This document shows positions 35,777 to 44,534 of a stretch of 64,000 nt of DNA, piece after piece; positions within the stretch are counted from its first letter, which is position 1; each line of letters starts with the position of its first letter. Under the pieces are notes generated by a model. That model had not been told where the DNA came from. It saw nothing but the letters and a program-made list of their open reading frames with translations, and did not search any database. A program made the position numbers and the translations under genes. Origin of the DNA: Pseudomonas gingeri (GTDB lineage Bacteria > Pseudomonadota > Gammaproteobacteria > Pseudomonadales > Pseudomonadaceae); contig NZ_JACAPR010000013.1 in NCBI RefSeq assembly GCF_013385635.1, forward strand, positions 1-64,000, written 5' to 3'.

Positions 35777-35884
35777 CGGATGCCCTTTGGCAAAAGTAGC
35801 GGGCATACGGGACGAAAGCCGCCGCCCTGGGGGCACGGAAAGGTTCGCCACCGGATCACCCCGCCCGGTTGTAGTGAGAATCTG

Positions 35885-36075
35885 TCACGAGGCAGGTCTC
35901 CTGGCTTGCGGTCGGGTGTCCGGAATCTTCCGTTCACCTTGTCTCGCGCCTTCCCGCCCAAGGGCAGTGGCCGTGCAAGACTGTCAAACCGCTCACAGTT
36001 GCGGGGGCAGCCGCGGCATACCGCGTTCCCTTCTTAGCTTCGGCCGGATACCGAAGAACCTCGAACCTGCAAGGC
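35885..36075 (-). promoter_or_regulatory. Cobalamin (adenosylcobalamin) riboswitch
   Basis: On the minus strand the conserved B12 box reads AGCCAGGAGACCTGCC (35891-35906). Upstream are the core segments GGGAACGCGGTATGCCGCGG, CCCCGCAACTGTGAGCGG and GGCCACTGCCC in the order found in cobalamin aptamers. It precedes cobW and should shut down cobW-cobN-chlI-chlD when B12 is plentiful, probably at translation since no terminator T-run is visible before cobW. The limits given are approximate. Confidence 0.92.
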
Positions 36076-36169
36076 TACGCAGTGCATCGGAACAGGTCAA
36101 TCTCGGCGGCCGCTGTGGTTTAATTGCGCCCCCTTCTCCTGCCCTGCCCGCTTCAAGGAAATGCTGCCC

Positions 36170-37459
36170 ATGAGTGCCACCGACACCATCCACGTCCTGG
36201 TTATCGGTTATGTCTGGCCCGAACCCCGTTCCTCGGCCGCCGGCGGGCACATGATGCAGATCCTTGAAAGCTTCCTCGAAGCCGGTTGGCGCATCACCTT
36301 CGCCAGCCCCGCCAGCATCGGCGAACACAAGGCAGACCTGCAGGCTCTGGGCATCGCCGAGCAGGCCATCGAACTCAACAACAGCAGTTTCGACAGCTTT
36401 ATCTCGGCCCTGCGGCCGGATGTGGTGCTGTTCGACCGTTTCATGATGGAGGAGCAGTTCGGCTGGCGGGTCGAGAAACATTGCCCCGACGCCCTGCGCG
36501 TGCTGGAGACCTCGGACCTGCAAAGCCTGCGCGATGCCCGCCAGCAGCAGCTCAAGGAGCGCCTGAAGGCCGATCCGGACCCGAACGACTTCACCGCGCT
36601 GTTCGCTCCCGAGCTGGGCGAAGTGTTCCGGCAGATGAGCGACACCGACCTGGCCCAGCGGGAAATCGCCGCGATCTATCGCTCGGACCTCAGCCTGATG
36701 ATTTCCGATGTCGAGATCCAGTTGCTCACTGAGCAGTTCAGGGTGCCACCCGCCTTGCTGCATTGGTGTCCGCTGATGGTCGGGCAGCCCGAGGCGTTCA
36801 GCCCCTTCGAGGACCGCGCGCACTTCCTCAGCATCGGCAATTTCCGCCACGCGCCGAACTGGGACGCGGTGCTCTGGATGAAAACCACCCTTTGGCCGTT
36901 GATCCGCCAGCAACTGCCCGGTGCGCAGTTGCATGTCTATGGCGCCTACACACCACCGAAAGCGACGGCATTGCACAACCCCACCCAGGGTTTTCATGTG
37001 ATGAACTGGGCCGAGGACGCCCTGCAGGTGATGAGTGCCGCGCGTATCTGCCTGGCGCCGCTGCGCTTTGGCGCCGGTATCAAGGGCAAGCTCGCCGATG
37101 CGATGCTTTGCGGCACACCGAATATCACCACGCCGATCGGTGCCGAGGCGATGCACGGCGAACTGCCCTGGCCCGGTGCCATCGCGACCAGCGCCGACGC
37201 CCTGGCGCAGGCGGCGGTCCGCCTGTACCGGGACCAGCCGTCATGGCTGCGGGCCCAGGCCGACGGCAAGGCCCTGCTGGCGGCCCGTTATGACCGCAGG
37301 TTCCACGGCCCGGCCCTGGTGGCACGCATCGAGCAGTGCCGGCAACAACTGGCGCAGCATCGACGCGACAACTTCACCGGCGCGATGCTGCGTCATCACC
37401 ATCACAAGAGCACCCAGTACATGGCCCAGTGGATCGAAGCAAAAAACCGCATAGCCTGA
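36170..37459 (+). CDS. Glycosyltransferase, group 1/GT4-like
   Basis: About 429 residues with a GT-B look: N-terminal VIGYVWPEPRSSAAGGHMMQ (the loop seen in sugar-nucleotide transferases), an acceptor half with LRPDVVLFDRF, and a donor half with FLSIGNFRHAPNWDAVLWM, GAQLHVYGAY and PLRFGAGIKGKLADAML, which contains the sugar-nucleotide-binding region. It may use several downstream starts; I chose 36170, with AAGGA about nine bases upstream. It is divergent from cobW and convergent with a secreted glycoside-hydrolase-like gene. Acceptor and donor are unknown. Confidence 0.82.
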   Translation: MSATDTIHVLVIGYVWPEPRSSAAGGHMMQILESFLEAGWRITFASPASIGEHKADLQALGIAEQAIELNNSSFDSFISALRPDVVLFDRFMMEEQFGWRVEKHCPDALRVLETSDLQSLRDARQQQLKERLKADPDPNDFTALFAPELGEVFRQMSDTDLAQREIAAIYRSDLSLMISDVEIQLLTEQFRVPPALLHWCPLMVGQPEAFSPFEDRAHFLSIGNFRHAPNWDAVLWMKTTLWPLIRQQLPGAQLHVYGAYTPPKATALHNPTQGFHVMNWAEDALQVMSAARICLAPLRFGAGIKGKLADAMLCGTPNITTPIGAEAMHGELPWPGAIATSADALAQAAVRLYRDQPSWLRAQADGKALLAARYDRRFHGPALVARIEQCRQQLAQHRRDNFTGAMLRHHHHKSTQYMAQWIEAKNRIA

Positions 37460-37471
37460 AGGCCATATCGC

Positions 37472-39790
37472 TCATGACGCCTCGGCGAAAAGCCGGGCGA
37501 TCTCGATCAGTTGCGGCTCCTGGTCCGGCACCAGCACCAGCGCCGAACGTGGCGGCAGGCGCCTTCCTTCCGGCGAGCGCAGGGTCTTCAGACTGAAGTT
37601 CACGGTGATCAGGGTGCCGTCGGCGAACACCGAACGTTGCAACTGGCGATCGGCCGACAGCACCTGGAAATCGCTCATGCGTTCGACGAACAGACGCTCG
37701 TGCAGTGGTCGGAACACCCGGTCATAGGCACTGATAAACGGCAGGTCGCGGGCGAGCACCCGATCATTGAGGTGATACAGCGGCGGCACCATGTACAGCA
37801 ACTGCAGCAGCGCCGTGTGCTCGCGCTCGCTGGAAAACTTCAACGAGCTGTATTCCCAATGGTGCGTGCTGACCAGGCTGTCGTGGAGCACCAGCTGATA
37901 CAACGGTAGCCGGAACTCCGCGGAAGTCACGAAGCGCGCGAGCGACGGCTTCAGGGGCACGGGCTTGAAGTACAGCGCCGGGGTTTCCGGCGGCCAGTAG
38001 CCGCCCCGGTAATAGACTGACTGCTTGTTCTTGCCGATATCCGGGTCCATCCAGGCAAACGGCTGGGTCGCGATGCCATGGCTGTAGGCGATGCTCGGCG
38101 CGTAGGACGCCAGCCCGCCCTCGCTACCCGTGACCAGGTCCAGTGTGCGGGTCGGAAACAACAACCGGCGGGTCCGCGCCTCGGCATCTTCACGTTCACT
38201 GGTTTCCCGGCCCGGGGTGTAGTCCTTGAGTTCGGGGCCGGCCGCATCGACATCGAGGAAATAGCTGTTGAGACGTGCCGCCCGCGCCACCGCGGAGATC
38301 CTTCGTTGCGCGTAGGGTTCGACCAGCCGGGCGTTGACATAGACGCCCCGACCGCTGAAACCGCGAACCTTGTCGCCCTTGCTGTCGCGATAACCGGCGG
38401 CCGCCAGTTCATCGCCCATCTGCGCCGTGGCCCAGGTCGCCCGCAGGTTCGAGGGGTGTGCGCTGCCATAGCTGTCGTAGACGGCCACCAGATAACCCGA
38501 GGCCTTGGCCGCCTCCACCGCTTCGGGGTGCCACATCGCGTCACGCCAGTCATCCGCGCCGAGCCAGGCCTTGGTCAGGCCGGCTTGCTGCAGGGCCGCC
38601 ACGGTATCGAGCGACAGGCCGCCGCCCCAGCGTCGAGGCGCCATCAGCCAGGGGCCGAAGGCCTCGACCAATTGCTCGCGCACCACATGGCCCCAGACCA
38701 CGTTGGCTGCCGGATCATGATTGCCCGGCAACGGCTCCACCGGTGCCGGCGGCAGTGCATGCTGCAACGCGGCATTCAGCGCACGGGTCACTTCGATCTT
38801 GCCGAAGGTCGATACAACGGCCTCCCGAGCTTCCGCTTCCAGCAGTGCAGCGACGAAATTTTCCCGCGCTTGTGGGTCGAATGCTTCCCACAAGCGTGAG
38901 GTCAGATGGCGGGGATCGGCCCGGCGCGCGGCAAAAAACTTCAGGAACGCCGGCCAGTCGGCAATATCCCCGGTTTTCAAGGGGCCGGCGCCCCACAGGT
39001 AGATATGCGGAGCGCCACCCAGCCTGGCGACCTGGGGCTGGCGCTCGATCTTCTGTTTCAACGAAACGAAGCGGCCGTGCTCCAGCAGCCACTGGCGATA
39101 GAAACGCGCGCCGTACAGAGGATCCCGCGGACCGATCGCCACGCTGACGGTATACGCCGCGCCCTCGGACAGCCGGTTGAACTCATGGCTGAGCCGGGGC
39201 AACGGTCGTTGATCCTGCTCGATCACGCTGAAACGGGTATCGAACGGGGTCTGCACCAGCCAGGTCACCGAATGATCCGCGCGCAGCTCGCTCCAGAACG
39301 GCATCGACAGCAGTCCGTTCAGCGCATCGGGCTCATAACGCCGTACCAGCCAGTCCAGCCATTGGCGATCGTCGCCGGGAATATAGCTGCCTTCGCCGAA
39401 CGGTATGGCGTGGGCCTCGATGGCTTTTGCCTCCACGGGTCTGGGCCAGTCCAGGCGAGCCGGCTGAGCGGCCCTTACCGAGAGGCGCAACGCGTCCTGC
39501 TCGATCCCGACCTCGACCTGGAACTGTTCGGAGCCGTTGCGAATACGCCAGTGCCGGCCTGCCAGGTCGCTGATCCTTGCCGTCTCGGGGAACGCCGCCG
39601 CACTGAGTACCGAGACTTCGCCATTGTCGCGGCGCAAGGTCGTTTCCAGGGTGACCGGGTCGATGCTGAACGTCCCGCCACTGTAGGGCAGTTCGACCAG
39701 CGAATGTCCGAACGCAGGCAAACCGGTCAAGCACAGGACAAGCGTCAGGGGCAGCCACTGAAGTCGATCAATACCGAGTACGCAGTTCAT
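37472..39790 (-). CDS. Secreted glycoside-hydrolase-like protein
   Basis: About 772 residues with a Sec signal peptide (MNCVLGIDRLQWLPLTLVLC..., cleavage near AFG-HS). The N-terminal 250 residues look beta-rich (RIRNGSEQFQVEVGIEQ); the rest resembles a TIM-barrel hydrolase with YLVAVYDSYGSAHPSN, LNSYFLDVDAAGPELKDYTP (a likely catalytic Asp) and LDLVTGSEGGLASYAP, and a late beta domain (VFADGTLITVNFS). This order resembles DUF5696/GH101-type enzymes, but I cannot name a family securely. It converges on the glycosyltransferase gene with 12 bp between stops. The ribosome-binding site is weak. Confidence 0.68.
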   Translation of the reverse strand: MNCVLGIDRLQWLPLTLVLCLTGLPAFGHSLVELPYSGGTFSIDPVTLETTLRRDNGEVSVLSAAAFPETARISDLAGRHWRIRNGSEQFQVEVGIEQDALRLSVRAAQPARLDWPRPVEAKAIEAHAIPFGEGSYIPGDDRQWLDWLVRRYEPDALNGLLSMPFWSELRADHSVTWLVQTPFDTRFSVIEQDQRPLPRLSHEFNRLSEGAAYTVSVAIGPRDPLYGARFYRQWLLEHGRFVSLKQKIERQPQVARLGGAPHIYLWGAGPLKTGDIADWPAFLKFFAARRADPRHLTSRLWEAFDPQARENFVAALLEAEAREAVVSTFGKIEVTRALNAALQHALPPAPVEPLPGNHDPAANVVWGHVVREQLVEAFGPWLMAPRRWGGGLSLDTVAALQQAGLTKAWLGADDWRDAMWHPEAVEAAKASGYLVAVYDSYGSAHPSNLRATWATAQMGDELAAAGYRDSKGDKVRGFSGRGVYVNARLVEPYAQRRISAVARAARLNSYFLDVDAAGPELKDYTPGRETSEREDAEARTRRLLFPTRTLDLVTGSEGGLASYAPSIAYSHGIATQPFAWMDPDIGKNKQSVYYRGGYWPPETPALYFKPVPLKPSLARFVTSAEFRLPLYQLVLHDSLVSTHHWEYSSLKFSSEREHTALLQLLYMVPPLYHLNDRVLARDLPFISAYDRVFRPLHERLFVERMSDFQVLSADRQLQRSVFADGTLITVNFSLKTLRSPEGRRLPPRSALVLVPDQEPQLIEIARLFAEAS

Positions 39791-39913
39791 GGCGTTATAA
39801 GAGTCTCGCAGGCGGTTTTTGAATGCTGCGGACACTAAACGACACTGCCTGCCTTCTCTGTAGGAACCGTCTCGTAGCAATACAGGAAAACCGCCCGATC
39901 AATGCCAGCGTAC

Positions 39914-40675
39914 TTACTGATCCGGATTCAGGGGCCGACGCAGCAGGTAAGTGTCCATGATCCAGCCCTTGCTCAACCTGGCAGCCTCGCGCAGCTCGCG
40001 AATTCGCCCCTGCACCTCGTGCAGCTTGCCGCTCACCAGCAGTTCGTCCTCAGTGCCCAGGTATGCCCCCCAGTAGATTTCCAGCTCTTGATCGGCGAAC
40101 TGGCCGAAAGCACAGTGCGCATCGAGCATTACCACCACGTTGTCCAGATCGGCAGCCTCCAGGCGTCTGCCCGTGGTGATACGGATCGGCTCGCCGATGC
40201 GGTTCAGGGGAATGCGGTGGCGTGCCGCCAGGGCCTGCACGCTGCTGATCCCGGGAATCACCTCGACCTCGAACACCGGACCGCCGAGGGCCACGACCCG
40301 ATCGAGGATGCGCAGGGTGCTGTCATACAGTCCCGGCTCGCCCCAGACCAGAAAGGCGCCGCACTCGTTCTCGGCCAGTTCCTCGTCGATCAGCCGCGCG
40401 AACAGCTCCGCGCGCTGTGCATGCCAGCGCTCGACACCGGCCTGGTAGGTCACCTCATTGTCTTCACGCAGCGGATCGCTGACCTGCACCAGGCGATAAC
40501 CCGGCTGCTCGATATACCGCTGGCAGATCTCCTTGCGCAAACGCACCAGTTCATCCTTGGCCTCGCCCTTGTCCAGCAGGAAGAATACCGAGGCGCGGTT
40601 CAGGGCCTTGATGGCCTGTACGGTGATCTGTTCGGGATGACCGGAACCGATACCAATCAATAGAACGCTCTTCAC
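39914..40675 (-). CDS. cobF: Precorrin-6A synthase (deacetylating)
   Basis: 253-residue S-adenosylmethionine-dependent methyltransferase of aerobic cobalamin synthesis, methylating precorrin-5 at C1 with loss of acetate to give precorrin-6A. The N-terminus LLIGIGSGHPEQITVQAI is the tetrapyrrole-methylase opening; ECGAFLVWGEPGLYDSTLRI and FEVEVIPGISSVQALAARH are SAM-binding segments typical of CobF. The start is GTG at 40675 with AGGAG upstream. It is not part of the riboswitch operon and has no B12 element of its own visible. Divergent from mtlR. Confidence 0.93.
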   Translation of the reverse strand: MKSVLLIGIGSGHPEQITVQAIKALNRASVFFLLDKGEAKDELVRLRKEICQRYIEQPGYRLVQVSDPLREDNEVTYQAGVERWHAQRAELFARLIDEELAENECGAFLVWGEPGLYDSTLRILDRVVALGGPVFEVEVIPGISSVQALAARHRIPLNRIGEPIRITTGRRLEAADLDNVVVMLDAHCAFGQFADQELEIYWGAYLGTEDELLVSGKLHEVQGRIRELREAARLSKGWIMDTYLLRRPLNPDQ

Positions 40676-40808
40676 TGTTTTGCTCCTGAATAGAGGGACC
40701 GCAACGCCATGGCGGGCAGGTTCGGCTGATCCGACCGTCTGTACAAGGCTGGCAGCCGGCTCGCGAAGGAGGCATTATCGGGTAGCGATAACAATAAAAG
40801 CGCCTCCA

Positions 40809-41714
40809 ATGACCCGAACAGCCCGCGTCACCGATCCTTCCTATGAACTGATGGACGACCATAATGGCCTGTCCATCATCTATCGCCAGCATGGTTTTCC
40901 CTGCCCGCTGGTGCGTTGGCACTTCCACAAGGAATACGAGCTGCACCTGATCGTCGCCAGCTCAGGCAAGGTCTTCATCGGCGACTATATCGGCAATTTC
41001 TACCCGCAGAGCCTGTTCCTCACCGGCCCCAACCTGCCCCACAACTGGATCAGTCAGGTGGCCGAGGACGAAGTGGTGCCCAAGCGCGACATGCTGGTGA
41101 ACTTCACCGAGGAGCTGTTCGAGGAAGGACACCAGATTTTTGCCGAGCTGAAAACCCTGACGCCGTTGCTCGAGCGCGCCCAATACGGCATCGAGTTCCG
41201 CTGCAAGGACACCATTCGCCAGGCCACGCAACTGATGCAGCGTATCGCCGATGCCCAGGGCGTAACGCGCCTGGGGCACTTCCTGATCCTGCTGGAACTG
41301 CTCAGCGGCTGCACCGATTACCAGTTGCTCTCCGGGGCCACCACCCCGCAGCTGGCCGACGAGAACAATATCGACCGCACCAACCGCGCAGTGGACTACA
41401 TCTTTGCCCACTACGCCCGCGAACTGCCGCTGGAAGAGGTCGCCGAGTACCTGGGGATGAAACCAACGTACTTTTCCCGGGTGTTCAAGCAGGCCACGGG
41501 GCGCTGCTTCGTCGAATTCGTCAATCGCCTGCGGATCAGCAAGTCCTGCGAACTGCTGGCCGACGGCGACAAACCAGTGACCGATGTGTGTTTCGAGTCC
41601 GGTTTCAACAATATTTCCAACTTCAACCGACGTTTCCAGCAGCTCAAGGGCATGACCCCCTCCCATTATCGACGCCTGGTGGTGCAACGCCTGACCGAGC
41701 AGAACCTCGGCTGA
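40809..41714 (+). CDS. mtlR: AraC-family activator of the mannitol operon
   Basis: 301-residue regulator: N-terminal cupin-like sensor (RWHFHKEYELHLIVASSG, GDYIGNFYPQSLFLTGPN) and C-terminal double helix-turn-helix (from about residue 195; PLEEVAEYLGMKPTYFSRVFKQ and VTDVCFESGFNNISNFNRRF). MtlR activates mtlE transcription in P. fluorescens in response to mannitol, sorbitol or arabitol. Here it lies directly upstream of mtlE in the same orientation. The start at 40809 was chosen from the family N-terminus; an in-frame extension upstream reads through the cobF control region. Confidence 0.93.
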   Translation: MTRTARVTDPSYELMDDHNGLSIIYRQHGFPCPLVRWHFHKEYELHLIVASSGKVFIGDYIGNFYPQSLFLTGPNLPHNWISQVAEDEVVPKRDMLVNFTEELFEEGHQIFAELKTLTPLLERAQYGIEFRCKDTIRQATQLMQRIADAQGVTRLGHFLILLELLSGCTDYQLLSGATTPQLADENNIDRTNRAVDYIFAHYARELPLEEVAEYLGMKPTYFSRVFKQATGRCFVEFVNRLRISKSCELLADGDKPVTDVCFESGFNNISNFNRRFQQLKGMTPSHYRRLVVQRLTEQNLG

Positions 41715-41726
41715 AAAGCCAATACT

Positions 41727-41852
41727 GATCGTTCCCCCGGTCCCCGTGGGAATGCAGCCCGTGACGCTGTGGGAGCGGGCTTGCCCGCGAAGCCTTTGAA
41801 GCGGACGCAGAGCGTCCAGCGAGGCATTCCCACGCGGAGCGTGGGAACGATC
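41727..41852. repeat. About 100-bp palindromic repeat, copy B, interrupted by a REP
   Basis: Same outer arms as the copies at 6878 and 58090 (GATCGTTCCC at the left, GTGGGAACGATC at the right), but the inner ACGCGTCAC segment of copy C is replaced by a full REP unit (GTGGGAGCGGGCTTGCCCGC, from 41769). It lies 13 bp after the mtlR stop. Confidence 0.85.
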
Positions 41853-42149
41853 AAAATGATCAAACAGGAAAGATCAGGCGTTCGGCTGACGCTTTTTTGC
41901 AGCCGAACCTGTACTGATTTACCCCTCCCCCAAGGCCTGATTCCGAGCCATCCCCTCCCGAGCAGCTGTTTCCCAGACCTGCGACATTCCGCCTCAGTGC
42001 AAAAAAGTACCGATTAAAGTGTCGTCAAGGATTTGTCAGCCAGGCGATTGAGGGCTGTAATCATCTGCAGATTCTTCCAGGACACCGGAAGACACAAAAA
42101 CAATAAACCGACCTTCGACCGCCGCCGCGCGCAAGAAGAGGAGTGTTCG
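41853..42149 (+). promoter_or_regulatory. mtlR-mtlE intergenic region: hairpin and mtlE leader
   Basis: GTTCGGCTG at 41880-41888 pairs with CAGCCGAAC at 41900-41908 around a loop containing TTTTTT. Alternatively GCGT/ACGC then T6 would form a weak terminator for mtlR. The rest is the mtlE promoter and leader, where I cannot fix -35/-10 boxes. AACAATAA at 42099-42106 matches the Crc/Hfq AANAANAA motif, about 44 bp before mtlE. Confidence 0.45.
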
Positions 42150-43460
42150 ATGAAAGCCATTGCAAAAGCTCTGCTCGTCTCTACCTGCCTGACCATCAGT
42201 GGCGTCAGTTTCGGCGCCCAGACCCTGACCATCGCCACCGTCAACAACAGCGACATGATTCGCATGCAGAAGCTCTCGAAGACTTTCGAGGCCGAGCACC
42301 CGGATATCAAGCTGAACTGGGTGGTCCTCGAAGAAAACGTCCTGCGCCAGCGCCTGACCACCGATATCGCCACCCAGGGTGGCCAGTTCGACGTGCTGAC
42401 CATCGGCATGTACGAAGCCGCGCTCTGGGGCGCCAAGGGCTGGCTGGAACCCATGACCAACCTGCCCGCCGCCTACGATATCGACGATGTCTTCCCTTCG
42501 GTACGCGACGGCCTGTCGGTCAAGGGCACCCTGTTCGCCCTGCCGTTCTACGCCGAAAGTTCCATGACCTACTACCGCACCGACCTGTTCAAGGACGCCG
42601 GGCTGACCATGCCCGAGCGCCCGACCTGGGAACAGATCGGCGAGTTCGCCGCCAAGCTCAACCATCCCGAGAAGGAGCAGTACGGTATCTGCCTGCGCGG
42701 CAAGGCAGGCTGGGGTGAGAACATGGCGCTGATCACCACCGTCGCCAACGCCTATGGCGCACGCTGGTTCGATGAGAAATGGCAGCCGGAATTCAACGGC
42801 CCCGAGTGGAAGAACGCCCTGAACTTCTACGTCGACACCATGAAGAAGTCCGGCCCGCCCGGCGCTTCGAGCAACGGCTTCAACGAAAACCTGGCGCTGT
42901 TCAACAGCGGCAAGTGCGCCATGTGGGTCGATGCCAGCGTCGCCGGCTCCTTCGTCACCGACAAGACCCAGAGCAAGGTCAGCGATCACGTCGGCTTTAC
43001 CTACGCACCGCACCAGGTCACCGAGAAAGGTTCGGCCTGGCTCTACTCCTGGGCCCTGGCGATCCCGACCAGCTCCAAGGCCAAGGACGCGGCGAAGACC
43101 TTCAGCAGCTGGGCCACCTCCAAGGAATACGGGGCACTGGTGGCCAAGGAAGACGGTATCGCCAACGTACCGCCGGGCACCCGGGCCTCGACCTACAGCG
43201 ACGCTTACATGAAGGCCGCGCCGTTCGCCAAAATCACTCTGGAATCGCTCAAGGCCGCCAACCCGAAAGACCCGAGCGCCAAGCCCGTGCCTTATGTCGG
43301 GATCCAGCTGGTGACCATTCCCGAGTTCCAGGCTGTCGGTACCCAGGTCGGCAAGCAGTTCTCCGCCGCCCTGACCGGCCAGACCACCGTCGACAAAGCC
43401 CTGGCCGATGCCCAGACCTTCACCGAACGTGAAATGAAACGCGCGGGATATCCGAAGTAA
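42150..43460 (+). CDS. mtlE: Mannitol/sorbitol-binding periplasmic protein
   Basis: 436-residue family-1 solute-binding protein for the polyol ABC importer. A signal peptide (MKAIAKALLVSTCLTISGVS, cleavage near FGA-QT) is followed by LTIATVNNSDMIRMQKLS, GGQFDVLTIGMYEAALWGAKG and SGKCAMWVDASVAGSFVT, in the usual fold order. GAGGAG stands before the ATG at 42150. First gene of mtlEFGKDYZ; a REPIN follows its stop, which may allow higher binding-protein mRNA levels than for the permeases. Confidence 0.95.
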   Translation: MKAIAKALLVSTCLTISGVSFGAQTLTIATVNNSDMIRMQKLSKTFEAEHPDIKLNWVVLEENVLRQRLTTDIATQGGQFDVLTIGMYEAALWGAKGWLEPMTNLPAAYDIDDVFPSVRDGLSVKGTLFALPFYAESSMTYYRTDLFKDAGLTMPERPTWEQIGEFAAKLNHPEKEQYGICLRGKAGWGENMALITTVANAYGARWFDEKWQPEFNGPEWKNALNFYVDTMKKSGPPGASSNGFNENLALFNSGKCAMWVDASVAGSFVTDKTQSKVSDHVGFTYAPHQVTEKGSAWLYSWALAIPTSSKAKDAAKTFSSWATSKEYGALVAKEDGIANVPPGTRASTYSDAYMKAAPFAKITLESLKAANPKDPSAKPVPYVGIQLVTIPEFQAVGTQVGKQFSAALTGQTTVDKALADAQTFTEREMKRAGYPK

Positions 43461-43477
43461 CAGGGACACACCGTCCC

Positions 43478-43560
43478 CTGCAGGAGCCGGCTTGCCGGCG
43501 ATGAGGCCCTTGAGCCTTGCGGCAATCGTTCGGTCGCTATCGCTAAGCCAGCTCCTGCAG
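43478..43560. repeat. REPIN between mtlE and mtlF
   Basis: CTGCAGGAGCCGGCTTGCCG at the left and CTAAGCCAGCTCCTGCAG at the right are the two REP arms; between them are GGCCCTTGAGCCTTGCGGCA and CGTTCGGTCGCTATCG. The complete element reappears in opposite orientation at 45401-45486. Confidence 0.9.
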
Positions 43561-43597
43561 ATTGCCCGCTCCTTGTACCTAATCGGTTTTGAACACC

Positions 43598-44524
43598 ATG
43601 AATACCTCCACTGCCAAAGCCCATATGGATATACCCCAGCCGCTGCGCAAAAGCCGTCTGCGTAATCCCGGCTGGTTTCTGGTCTCGCCCTCGGTCGGTC
43701 TGTTGCTGCTGTGGATGATCGTGCCCCTGGGCATGACCATCTACTTTTCGCTGATCCGCTACAACCTGCTCTATCCGGGCGAAAACCAGTTTGTCGGCCT
43801 GGAAAACTACACCTACTTCCTCACCGATTCGGGCTTCCTGCCCGGCGCCACCAATACCCTGTTGCTGGTGGGCAGCGTGCTGCTGATCAGCGTGGTGTTC
43901 GGCGTACTGATCTCGGCCCTGCTGGAAGCTTCCGAGTTCCTCGGTCGCGGTATCGTCCGGGTCCTGCTGATCTCGCCCTTTTTCATCATGCCCACCGTCG
44001 GCGCATTGATCTGGAAAAACCTGATTTTCCACCCGGTCTCGGGGATTCTCGCCGCGCTGTGGCGCCTGTTCGGCGCGCAACCGGTGGACTGGCTGGCCCA
44101 TTACCCGCTGCTGTCGATCATCATCATCGTCTCCTGGCAGTGGCTACCCTTCGCCATCCTGATCCTGATGACCGCCATGCAGTCCCTGGACCAGGAACAG
44201 AAAGAAGCCGCGCGCCTGGACGGTGCCGGTCCGGTAGCGATCTTCTGGCACCTGACCCTGCCGCACCTGGCCCGGCCGATCGCCGTGGTGGTGATGATCG
44301 AAACCATCTTCCTGCTCTCGGTGTTCGCCGAAATCTTCACCACCACCAACGGTGGTCCGGGTTATGCCTCGACCAACCTGGCGTACCTGATCTACAACCA
44401 GGCCCTGGTGCAGTTCGATGTCGGCATGGCTTCGGCCGGCGGCCTGATCGCCGTGATCATCGCCAATATCGCCGCGATCATCCTGGTGCGGATGATCGGC
44501 AAAAACCTGACAGACAAGCCTTGA
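43598..44524 (+). CDS. mtlF: Polyol ABC transporter permease
   Basis: 308-residue MalF-type inner-membrane permease. A hydrophilic N-terminus precedes the first membrane segment (GWFLVSPSVGLLLLWMIVPL). The EAA loop is present as QKEAARLDGAGPVAIFWHLT followed by LPHL. It pairs with MtlG to form the mannitol/sorbitol/arabitol channel. The ATG at 43598 was chosen over a TTG nine bases earlier; the REPIN ends 37 bp upstream. Confidence 0.95.
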   Translation: MNTSTAKAHMDIPQPLRKSRLRNPGWFLVSPSVGLLLLWMIVPLGMTIYFSLIRYNLLYPGENQFVGLENYTYFLTDSGFLPGATNTLLLVGSVLLISVVFGVLISALLEASEFLGRGIVRVLLISPFFIMPTVGALIWKNLIFHPVSGILAALWRLFGAQPVDWLAHYPLLSIIIIVSWQWLPFAILILMTAMQSLDQEQKEAARLDGAGPVAIFWHLTLPHLARPIAVVVMIETIFLLSVFAEIFTTTNGGPGYASTNLAYLIYNQALVQFDVGMASAGGLIAVIIANIAAIILVRMIGKNLTDKP

Positions 44525-44534
44525 GGCCCGCGCC

